Shown here: positions 1 through 6,687 of the stretch, piece after piece
Position numbering within the stretch: position 1 is the stretch's first letter
Layout: each line of letters opens with the position of its first letter
Virus record (IMG/VR): IMGVR_UViG_3300032323_002379
Coordinates: 1-52,054 of that record
DNA from: a virus
DNA: 52,054 nucleotides
Direction: 5' to 3' (one strand)
The notes under the pieces: model-generated
What the model saw: the letters and a program-made list of their open reading frames with translations, nothing else
Databases searched by the model: none
Told to the model about the DNA's origin: nothing
Made by a program: the position numbers and the translations under genes

Positions 1-114
1 GTCGACTCTTTTTGCCCATGGTACCATGTTTTGAATTTGAATCCAAAACTCTTCTTTCTTAGGTTCGTCATAAGTTAAGAATATACAATCTAAATCTGCA
101 ATATCAATCATCAT
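1..114 (-). CDS. Partial phage glycosyltransferase-like protein (N-terminus only)
   Basis: An open frame enters from an ATG at 114 (a second ATG follows directly at 111) and runs off the left edge in frame, giving 38 residues. It reads MMIDIADLDCIFLTYDEP and later PWAKRVD. The pattern of a short hydrophobic strand (CIFLTYDEP) followed by a W-rich segment and AKRV resembles the N-terminus of a conserved GT-A-like family common in T4-like aquatic phages; this is recalled family knowledge, not a search result. It overlaps the upstream gene by 11 bases, typical of this tightly packed block. Together with the next two larger genes it suggests a sugar-transfer cassette. The catalytic part lies outside the window, so the function is tentative. 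Confidence 0.6.
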   Translation of the reverse strand, partial: MMIDIADLDCIFLTYDEPKKEEFWIQIQNMVPWAKRVD

Positions 115-460
115 TTTGTTTCCAAGGAGTTGTTTCACCTACATAATTATCATCAACCAAAAACATACTGGACCCTTTTATTGTTTTATAAGCACCGTCA
201 CCTATCGTTAATATTCTTTTGTCTGTGTAATCAACTTGTTTTGGTTTTAATCGTCCGCTGACCACACGATATAATGCTGGATTGAATACATCGAATGTTG
301 TTCGATCAACTTCTATGTAGGGATCGTTGTGTAATACCACATCGCTATATAAACAATCACCTGTTGAATCGTTGTAATAAATTCTATATGTGTACTGAAT
401 TGGCTCAGTGTACTTGTAATTACTGAATGCTTCTAGCAAGTTCTTTTCTGTGTCGTTCAT
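104..460 (-). CDS. Hypothetical small phage protein
   Basis: This is a 118-residue acidic, tyrosine-rich protein with no recognised domain. The sequence alternates short predicted strands (YTYRIYYND, YSDVVL, RILTIGD) with charged loops and ends in a polar tail (TTPWKQNDD). No signal peptide or membrane segment is visible. The start ATG at 460 lies inside the upstream gene (41-base overlap) and the stop overlaps the next gene by 11 bases, so it is probably translationally coupled in the sugar-transfer block. That context suggests an accessory role in the same pathway, but the sequence itself shows no catalytic motif. It is accepted as real because it fills the only non-overlapping coding space between two larger genes on the same strand. 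Confidence 0.65.
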   Translation of the reverse strand: MNDTEKNLLEAFSNYKYTEPIQYTYRIYYNDSTGDCLYSDVVLHNDPYIEVDRTTFDVFNPALYRVVSGRLKPKQVDYTDKRILTIGDGAYKTIKGSSMFLVDDNYVGETTPWKQNDD

Positions 461-1265
461 TGATAAAATCTTTTTGATAATAATGTACAGGCCACAATTG
501 TCTATTAAAGTTTATGGTTAAATTTGTACCGTCTAATTCATGCTGTAATATGTTTTGCCAATCGGCGCCGGAATGTAAATGATTAATAGATCCTTTCATG
601 TGTACAAAACTGGGGTAATCTAGTGCAGGATTTGTACACAATTCAACACCTAGCAATCTAGCAGCAATAGCAAATACAACATCGGTGCTAGGCAGTTCTT
701 CTCTGCAGTTTTTTAAATTGTCTCTAAAGTAATTCCAATGAGAATATATTGCGTGTGCATATTTAAATAATTCTAAACTTTGACGACCAAATCTAAAATA
801 ATACATACCAGTGTAAATATCAGGCAGATTATTTTCGTCAAAAAACTTTCTATAAGATCTGTCTTTACTAACTGTGCCAAAATAATCTCTGACTTTTGTA
901 GTAAAACAAACCTCTTGTAGTCTTAATCCTGTCCACCAATGATCTACGTTGGTAGTAAACAGAATGTCTGATTCTAATTTAATTGTTTCTTTGAACGGTG
1001 TTAACTGCCAGGCCTGCCACTCGTTGCCCATAGCATTCGCTACAGGATCAACAATATCTACAACATAATCAAAAACTTTTTGATGTTTGTCTGTTATAAG
1101 TTTTTTTGTTTCACTATCTACTGCAACTGCATATTTGTTTATCTTTTGAGTTTGTTTGATACTGGCAGCTTGTGCATAGGCGAGCTCTAGGTAATTTACA
1201 CTTTCTGTATTTTGTGCAAAAGTAAAATATCCTTGTTGGTCTAGAAAACTGTTAGGACTACGCAT
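420..1265 (-). CDS. Putative GT-A-fold glycosyltransferase-like protein
   Basis: This 281-residue protein begins with a Rossmann-like N-terminus (GYFTFAQNTESVNYLELAY, then INKYAVAVDSETKKL). About residue 100 it has KLESDILFT, which resembles the hydrophobic-strand-plus-acidic (DxD-like) metal or nucleotide-sugar site of GT-A glycosyltransferases. The order of elements matches the neighbouring gene at 1258-2067, which has a clearer LLIDADYF motif, so the two look like distant paralogues. Its middle and C-terminal parts are rich in aromatic residues (YFRFGRQSLELF). The start ATG at 1265 lies within the last codons of the upstream gene (TATGCGTAG). The substrate is unknown; glycosylation of phage DNA, virion or host surface is possible. 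A non-catalytic homologue is the main alternative, because the acidic motif is SDI rather than DxD. Confidence 0.6.
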   Translation of the reverse strand: MRSPNSFLDQQGYFTFAQNTESVNYLELAYAQAASIKQTQKINKYAVAVDSETKKLITDKHQKVFDYVVDIVDPVANAMGNEWQAWQLTPFKETIKLESDILFTTNVDHWWTGLRLQEVCFTTKVRDYFGTVSKDRSYRKFFDENNLPDIYTGMYYFRFGRQSLELFKYAHAIYSHWNYFRDNLKNCREELPSTDVVFAIAARLLGVELCTNPALDYPSFVHMKGSINHLHSGADWQNILQHELDGTNLTINFNRQLWPVHYYQKDFINERHRKELARSIQ

Positions 1266-2067
1266 ATAAAATTTTAAATTTATCCAACGACTGTGTTAGA
1301 GTTTTCTTGTCAATAAAGTGTAAACTGATATTTCTAAGTTTGGTAATCTTCATGTCTCTTGTTGTGCCAAAAGGATAAAGAACCATTATTTCGCCGTTGT
1401 TCCTTACATCAACAATTTTTGTATCTTCTATCACAGTGTCTAAATTTCCCGGAATATTAACAAAATTTTTCGAACTATATCCAGTTAATGTTTGTAATGC
1501 TATGCTCAAAGCGTAGTCGTTGCGAAATTTATCTGCTCTAAAATTGTACATCAGACTATAGAACTCGTAATGATTTTTAATATATTCTATAAAATCAAAA
1601 ACACCATTGGCAAGATCGTTTTTGGTAAAATATAGTACTGTAGCCCATTGCATGGGTATACTGTTGTGCCCTATAGTTTTCTCCAAGATTTTTCTATCTG
1701 TAATATCATTGGCATCGCCGTAGCATGCAAATTCAATATCAGTTTCGAACAACGTCTTTAATCTATCATTGAGAATAAAATAATCTGCATCTATTAACAA
1801 TGTTTGTTCGTATGGAGTTACTGAATAAGCAGTAAATCTATTTTGATTGTGCCACGGCTGTAATTTACCGTCAGTATATTTTAACTGTAGTGGCTCGTTA
1901 TTGGGTTGCACAATAACCGTGTCAAATTCAGAATAACTGACCTCACTGTCTGTAACTAACGTAACTGGCAGTCCCAAATGTTTTTTTGCGAGTGCTGCAC
2001 TGACTCTGGCGATTTCTACGTAATCATACGCACCGTTAAAAGCGTATATCAAAATGCCTTTAGACAT
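1258..2067 (-). CDS. GT-A-fold glycosyltransferase-like protein
   Basis: From the chosen start this gene encodes 269 residues. N-terminal GILIYAFNGAYDYVEIA is a first Rossmann strand and loop, followed by AKKHLGLPVTLVTDSE. The central LLIDADYFIL has the hydrophobic strand with a DxD-type acidic cluster (D-A-D) that binds the metal and nucleotide-sugar diphosphate in GT-A enzymes such as GT8-type transferases. The frame stays open upstream to 2118, but ATG 2067 is preferred because GAGGT lies seven bases before it and it overlaps the upstream stop by eight bases, a coupling arrangement. A sugar-transfer role is inferred from fold-like motifs; donor and acceptor cannot be predicted. The 269-residue length suits a single-domain GT-A enzyme. 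Confidence 0.7.
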   Translation of the reverse strand: MSKGILIYAFNGAYDYVEIARVSAALAKKHLGLPVTLVTDSEVSYSEFDTVIVQPNNEPLQLKYTDGKLQPWHNQNRFTAYSVTPYEQTLLIDADYFILNDRLKTLFETDIEFACYGDANDITDRKILEKTIGHNSIPMQWATVLYFTKNDLANGVFDFIEYIKNHYEFYSLMYNFRADKFRNDYALSIALQTLTGYSSKNFVNIPGNLDTVIEDTKIVDVRNNGEIMVLYPFGTTRDMKITKLRNISLHFIDKKTLTQSLDKFKILYA

Positions 2068-2380
2068 CGCGACCTCGTCTGATTTTTCTAGAATTTTCAA
2101 ATTCTGTATGCCAAGCATTCATCACCGTTTGATAATGCTGTTGCGCTCTAATTAAAAACGTCTGCTTGTCTAATAGAATTGGATTGCCGTGTATATCTTC
2201 TAAATATAATTCATCAACCGGCCAAGTCTGCACAAATGCCAACAGTTCAGGAGTAATTCGAAACATGCCACCATTTGCTGTAAAAACGAGATCTGCTTGA
2301 ACTCGTTCCCGTAGTTGTTTACGGTATAAAGCATGATCGAATGCTGCGTTGGCTAAAGATTTTAAATCAGAAATATCCAT
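2060..2380 (-). CDS. Conserved-looking small phage protein of unknown function
   Basis: This is a 106-residue soluble protein (MDISDLKSLANAAFDHALYR...). A helical N-terminus is followed by ADLVFTANGGMFRITPELLAF, a strand-turn-helix, then DELYLEDIHGNPILLD and a long helix ending NAWHTEFENSRKIRRGRDV. No catalytic motif, signal peptide or membrane segment is seen. It lies between the fibre genes and the sugar-transfer genes, and overlaps the following start by eight bases. The frame extends five codons upstream to a TTG at 2395, but ATG 2380 is chosen because it lacks only a strong Shine-Dalgarno and sits at the 3' edge of a hairpin (2378-2405) that may control it. From its position it could be a fibre-assembly or adaptor factor, but this is only a guess. 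Confidence 0.65.
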   Translation of the reverse strand: MDISDLKSLANAAFDHALYRKQLRERVQADLVFTANGGMFRITPELLAFVQTWPVDELYLEDIHGNPILLDKQTFLIRAQQHYQTVMNAWHTEFENSRKIRRGRDV

Positions 2381-2405
2381 TGCACTATTATACAATAATG
2401 CAATG
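2378..2405 (-). promoter_or_regulatory. Hairpin overlapping the start codon of the 2060-2380 gene
   Basis: On the minus strand the sequence from 2405 to 2378 forms a stem with CATTGCA on the left and TGCAATG on the right (seven perfect pairs), continued by TTAT/ATAA around a three-base TGT loop, with a three-base TAG bulge. The final ATG of the right arm is the start codon of the downstream gene. The arm also contains TATAATA, a -10-like string. It could be an initiation-control hairpin or a weak terminator of the fibre operon. There is no uridine run after it, so a simple intrinsic terminator is less likely. Confidence 0.5.
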
Positions 2406-2416
2406 TCTTGTCAACC

Positions 2417-3397
2417 TTATTGATCTGCTACACTTGTAGTAATAGTTGGTGCTACCAACGCTGTACCAAAAGCAGAAGCTACCGGGTTTTGTGGTGTCAA
2501 TACGGTAGTTGGAGCATTGGCCACTGTTTGTTGGAAAGTACTGGTGTAATCATTTTCCCAATCCACAATAACTGTCATTACAGGAAATCCACCGTTTGAT
2601 GTTGTGCCACTGAATTGTGTAGTTACAGCAATATGATCAATGGTATAGGGAGCATTGGCACTGTACTGCCTAAACTGTAGTGTACTAGTTCCAGGATGCG
2701 ATCCGCCTACTGAGGTACCTAACCAATAACCGCCTGTTCCAGCAGTGGTTCTTATAGTTTCTGTTGAGCCAGAACCGCCAGATTTGGTTGTTGTATTATA
2801 ACCAATGATGATAGTACCAACTGCCGCGGCCAATGTGCTCCAATCACTATTTCTAGTAGTTCCGCCGGTGACTAGAGAACAAGTAATAGCTAGTCTACCA
2901 CCAGCGTTCCACCAGTATCGAGCAGCATCGGCGTTTGGCCATGTACAGGTATAAGTAAATCTTTGTCTACGTTCTGCGTTGCCGCCCCAGTTGGTCCCGC
3001 CGGTAACTGAGCTGGCTGTGCCATTGGTTCTACTGCCAACAGCGCCTGATGCTGCTTGGTTCCATGCGGTATCGATACCAGTTTGAATAGCGGCCACGTA
3101 GGTAATAGTATCGCCGGCAGTGACACTGGCCGGTGCAATATTTGACTGCCCTTGCAAGGACAAGGAAGAGTTAATACCGTTTATTACACCAGTCCACTGA
3201 GCAGCAGTTACAGTTGATCCCACAGCAGCTTGAGTATACGCACTGGTACTTTGACCGTACCCATATCGACTAAACCCAATACCATGAATGTAAGCTACGT
3301 TGTTTGCCGCGGTTGTATATGTCCCTCCGGAAGCACTTCCCCACGCTAAGGTATTAAAATCACTTGCTTCTATTAGATTAAATTGTAAATAACTCAT
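2417..3397 (-). CDS. Putative receptor-interacting virion protein
   Basis: This 326-residue protein is rich in G, S, T, N and aromatic residues and predicted to be nearly all beta, as expected for a tail-tip or fibre protein. Around residues 145-180 it has RRQRFTYTCTWPNADAARYWW followed by NAGGRLAITCSL, a segment that recalls a conserved beta-sandwich in tail proteins of many phages. N-terminal MSYLQFNLIEASDFNTLAWG provides a start-side region unlike either of the two fibre anchor families nearby. It lies last in the fibre operon, ten bases after the 3407-4948 fibre, with AAGG upstream of the start ATG. No enzyme motif is visible. A virion structural role is inferred from composition and position, and receptor binding from its place at the distal end of the cassette. 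Confidence 0.65.
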   Translation of the reverse strand: MSYLQFNLIEASDFNTLAWGSASGGTYTTAANNVAYIHGIGFSRYGYGQSTSAYTQAAVGSTVTAAQWTGVINGINSSLSLQGQSNIAPASVTAGDTITYVAAIQTGIDTAWNQAASGAVGSRTNGTASSVTGGTNWGGNAERRQRFTYTCTWPNADAARYWWNAGGRLAITCSLVTGGTTRNSDWSTLAAAVGTIIIGYNTTTKSGGSGSTETIRTTAGTGGYWLGTSVGGSHPGTSTLQFRQYSANAPYTIDHIAVTTQFSGTTSNGGFPVMTVIVDWENDYTSTFQQTVANAPTTVLTPQNPVASAFGTALVAPTITTSVADQ

Positions 3398-3406
3398 GCC
3401 AATACC

Positions 3407-4948
3407 TTAACTGTTTAATTTCACTATAGCTTCAACGATACCTTCGCCCGGACTTGATTTATCTTCTAGACTGCGACCAATCACGTTCCATGGTGTAAGT
3501 TCATTTTTAGCGCCAGAGCGTGCCAGGCCATTACCGGCAGCAACTAGTCGATCGCCTTTGCGTACACTACCAATTACTTTTACAGGTACCCTACCGTTTA
3601 CTGCAACAGGCGGATGTGTGTCATTACCTCCAGCTGCATCGTTCATCAAAAACGCTGCTTTCTCGCTAATAACGCCAAATACTTCATCGCTTAATTCTTC
3701 GTTGGCAGCAGTAATTTCTTTAGTACCGCCTAGTTTAACTACTGTACCGGCATCATAAGATTGATCCGAAGCAAATCGTTCTGCCAAGTCAGCGTACTGT
3801 GCTGTAATTGCTGTGCCGCGGAAGGTCTGTGCCCAAACGTTTGCATAAAAAGTTGTGCTACTACCTAAACTAAACACATTACTGGTCGCGGCTACAATAT
3901 TACCCTGCACTGTTGTTGAGCCATCACGCAATATTGTAGTTGCAATATTTGCAGCAATACGTGCATTAACTGATTGACTTAGGTTAACGTTAGCCGTATC
4001 AACATATGCTTTGGTAGCAATGCCCAGTGACGTAGTTGGGTCAGCACGTACTGTTAACAATCCGTCTGTGCCGCTTAGAGTCAAAACTTTTGTGTTTACG
4101 CTGGAGACTTTGGTGTAAAATGCTGTATCAAATCCATTGGCATTATTGATTAATCTGACTTCCGACCCGGACACGTTGATAGATAACTGGCCGGTTGCGC
4201 CAATATCAAATCCGTCATCGGTTTGTATTTGTAATTTTGTAGTAGTCGGTGTAGATACGTCGCTGCGTAGGAATGAACTAGCAGGAATCAAATCGCCGCC
4301 AATTTTTAAATTCAATGCACTGTTGGAATCACCGTAATAAATCAATGCAGGAGATTGATTACTAAAGTTAAATCCAGGTTTGATAGTACCAGCGAATCCG
4401 GTAATTGGAGTGACTGGAGTAAATGGACTGTCTTTGCTTAGGATAGCAACTAGAGTGTTAGAAATTAAAAACTTGACTACAACGTGTGGACCATCAATAC
4501 CAGTAATTGTATCTGCAATAGCACCCGAAGTACCTGTACTGGCAGTGAATGCTGGTCCAATTGTTACCCAGCTGGAACCACCATATACTTTGAGCTGACT
4601 GTTAGCAGTATCCCACCATAAATCGCCTGTGATAGCGGCACTAGGAGCACTGGAACTGCTGGTACTAGAACTTATAATTTTCCAAATTGGTGTACCAACT
4701 GATGTTGCTGCATTTACTTTAAGTACTGCTATTGTACTATCCCACCATAATTGTCCAGGTAGTGCATTTGCAGGTGCCGTGCCGCTGGCAAAATTCTCCA
4801 AAAGTTGGATGAAATTTTCGTTTAAAAAAGTTCCGTAACCAGGATAGTTCTTTCCGATTAGTGTTAAACTGGTGCTGGTAGTATTAACCGCACCATCTTG
4901 TAGTGTAGTTAATCCAGTACCGTTTGACAGAGATAAATTATAAGGCAT
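3407..4948 (-). CDS. Tail fibre, anchor family A, with peptidase-G2-like C-terminal cap
   Basis: This 513-residue fibre carries an N-terminal anchor containing NYPGYGTFLNENFIQLLEN and GQLWWDS, repeated once as GDLWWDT. The anchor is shared with the genes at 4985-6652 and 8627-9742. The middle contains repeated beta and coiled segments including LGIATKAYVDTA, a motif that recurs in these fibres. The last ~130 residues read QYADLAERFASDQSYDAGTVV, then EVFGVISEKAAFLMN, then GRVPVKVIGSVRKGDRLV. That order matches the C-terminal peptidase-G2/intramolecular-chaperone cap known from phage fibre and spike proteins. It probably trimerises on the baseplate or a longer fibre. It follows a CATAAATA late-promoter motif and a GGAG Shine-Dalgarno. 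Confidence 0.75.
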   Translation of the reverse strand: MPYNLSLSNGTGLTTLQDGAVNTTSTSLTLIGKNYPGYGTFLNENFIQLLENFASGTAPANALPGQLWWDSTIAVLKVNAATSVGTPIWKIISSSTSSSSAPSAAITGDLWWDTANSQLKVYGGSSWVTIGPAFTASTGTSGAIADTITGIDGPHVVVKFLISNTLVAILSKDSPFTPVTPITGFAGTIKPGFNFSNQSPALIYYGDSNSALNLKIGGDLIPASSFLRSDVSTPTTTKLQIQTDDGFDIGATGQLSINVSGSEVRLINNANGFDTAFYTKVSSVNTKVLTLSGTDGLLTVRADPTTSLGIATKAYVDTANVNLSQSVNARIAANIATTILRDGSTTVQGNIVAATSNVFSLGSSTTFYANVWAQTFRGTAITAQYADLAERFASDQSYDAGTVVKLGGTKEITAANEELSDEVFGVISEKAAFLMNDAAGGNDTHPPVAVNGRVPVKVIGSVRKGDRLVAAGNGLARSGAKNELTPWNVIGRSLEDKSSPGEGIVEAIVKLNS

Positions 4949-4970
4949 TCCAAAAACTCCAATTTTATGT

Positions 4971-4978
4971 TATTTATG
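4971..4978 (-). promoter_or_regulatory. Candidate T4-type late promoter (CATAAATA)
   Basis: Reading the minus strand, CATAAATA fits the NATAAATA form of the T4-like late -10 element recognised with gp55. It lies 22 bases before the fibre start at 4948, with a GGAG Shine-Dalgarno in between, so spacing to a plausible start site and leader is good. It sits in the 36-base gap between two fibre genes. Confidence 0.5.
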
Positions 4979-4984
4979 ACGTTT

Positions 4985-6652
4985 TTATACGACTTTCATA
5001 ATAAAGCAAAGTGCATAGTAAGGTGGCAAGTTAGCATCGGTTCCGCTTACACCAGACGAGGCAATATTCACTCCAATTCCAGTTGAGCTTGCGTTTATCG
5101 ATATGCCAGTTACAGCGCTCTGAGTTGAGCGATCTTGTGGACTTCTTTCCTGTCCGCTGCCCCGTCGATATGAACCATCTAGCACACCATCATCTAAACC
5201 TACTAGATTAATGGTCCCTTGCACAGGGTGTGTATGCCCAGGATCAGTTAAGGCATGATTGTGTCCAGGATCTGATACTGTGGCAGTGTGAGTGTGACTG
5301 ACTACCACTGCATCTTTGGTCCCGCCTATAGTGCTATGATTATAGGAGCCGCCTGCACCAATGATAAATCTGTTGCGTAGGTCCGGCGTACTGTTTGTTC
5401 CGTCGCATAACGACCATCCGGATGGCACTGAACCGGGGCTGCCGGACCACATAATGATAGAGCCATACGGTAATACGCTGTGTACAAAAGCGGTAGTTGC
5501 TATAGCTGTGTTACTTGTTGTTACTGTCCTAGTAGGTGCTTTAGGAACTCCACTAAACTCTGCACTAGCAATGTTTGCTTTTGTGCTGTTTAAATTGAGA
5601 GCATAGGTGTTAACATTGTTAATTTCTGTAGTTAGTGTGCCTAGCGCAGCATTGATTGCTATAACATTTGAATCTATATCATTACGTAGTACCGAGCTTA
5701 CTGCTGTAATATTTGTATCTACATAATTTTTTGTGGCTACACCAAATGCTGCTGTGGGATTTCCTGCCACTGTCAGTAATCCAGTTGCCGCATCTGATGT
5801 TATAAAATTAACTTGTGTGTTGTTAAAAGTTCCTGCAATGGTGATCCCAGCACCGTTTGTGCGGGTTCTTAGTGTAGTAGTTCCAGTCAAGGAATCGATG
5901 GTAGCTCTAAATTTGCCACCGCTGCCGATCCATAATCCGTTATCACTATTAATTAATAAGTTTCCACCAATGACTTCATTTTGTCCGCTTCTGAGGAAAT
6001 CAGTAGGTGCCAATGATTGTAAAGTAATTGCATTTTGTGCAGTTCCGTGATAGGTTGTTGTGGCCGGCGAGAAAGAACTTGCTAAATTAAATCCTTGTTT
6101 TATAGTGGAAAATCCCGGAATAACAGCACTTGGTGTGAAATCTAGATCAGGGTTAAAAATTGATCTTATTTGTCCACCAACATAAAATGTCATTAGAATA
6201 TGACTAACAGTTAATGTATCAGTTACAACCAATGCATTGGCAATGGTGTCCTGTCCTCGTTCATAGCTTGGGCCAACAACTATCCAATTATTTCCTGTCC
6301 ATACTTTAACTTGATCTTTTGTGGTGTCAAACCAAAAATCTCCTACATTTGCCCCGCTAGGCGGTGATGCTGTAGCAGTTGAGCTAGCTATAGATTTCCA
6401 GGTACTACCACTGATTCTGACTTTGAGTACGTTTACTGAAGTATCCCACCAAAGTTGTCCAACTAGTGGATTGGCCGGTGCAGAAGTTTTGGCAAAATTT
6501 TCTAGTAACTTAACTAAATTTTCCTGCAGGATTTCCCCATAACCAACATAATTTTGCCCAACAAAAGTAAGACTGGAAGTAGAATTGTCAGCTGTACCGT
6601 CTGGTATTGTAACTAAAGTTGTGCCATCTGATTTGTTTAGTGTGTAACTCAT
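4985..6652 (-). CDS. Tail fibre, anchor family A, with gp12-type collar domain
   Basis: This 555-residue fibre starts with the family A anchor (SLTFVGQNYVGYGEILQEN, QLWWDTS, FWFDTTKDQVKVW). The mid region has helical and coiled repeats (LFGVATKNYVDTN-like). Around residues 395-480 lies a phage tail collar domain: YGSIIMWSGSPGSVPSGW, then LCDGTNSTPDLRNRFIIGAG and SHTHTATVSDPGHNH, in the same order as T4 gp12. The histidines of the SHTHT and GHNH segments are the type that bind metal in collar-domain fibres. A short beta C-terminus ends NLPPYYALCFIMKVV. It probably forms a trimeric short-tail-fibre-like adhesin. A GCTAAATA late-promoter-like motif lies 23 bases upstream of the start. Confidence 0.8.
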   Translation of the reverse strand: MSYTLNKSDGTTLVTIPDGTADNSTSSLTFVGQNYVGYGEILQENLVKLLENFAKTSAPANPLVGQLWWDTSVNVLKVRISGSTWKSIASSTATASPPSGANVGDFWFDTTKDQVKVWTGNNWIVVGPSYERGQDTIANALVVTDTLTVSHILMTFYVGGQIRSIFNPDLDFTPSAVIPGFSTIKQGFNLASSFSPATTTYHGTAQNAITLQSLAPTDFLRSGQNEVIGGNLLINSDNGLWIGSGGKFRATIDSLTGTTTLRTRTNGAGITIAGTFNNTQVNFITSDAATGLLTVAGNPTAAFGVATKNYVDTNITAVSSVLRNDIDSNVIAINAALGTLTTEINNVNTYALNLNSTKANIASAEFSGVPKAPTRTVTTSNTAIATTAFVHSVLPYGSIIMWSGSPGSVPSGWSLCDGTNSTPDLRNRFIIGAGGSYNHSTIGGTKDAVVVSHTHTATVSDPGHNHALTDPGHTHPVQGTINLVGLDDGVLDGSYRRGSGQERSPQDRSTQSAVTGISINASSTGIGVNIASSGVSGTDANLPPYYALCFIMKVV

Positions 6653-6674
6653 CTTGTTGCCTTAGATTATCCTA

Positions 6675-6682
6675 TATTTAGC
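6675..6682 (-). promoter_or_regulatory. Weak candidate late promoter (GCTAAATA)
   Basis: The minus strand reads GCTAAATA, differing from NATAAATA at the second position. It lies in the 35-base gap before the fibre starting at 6652 and is followed by AAGG about 10 bases before that ATG. The position fits a late promoter but the match is imperfect. Confidence 0.3.
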
Positions 6683-6687
6683 CAATT

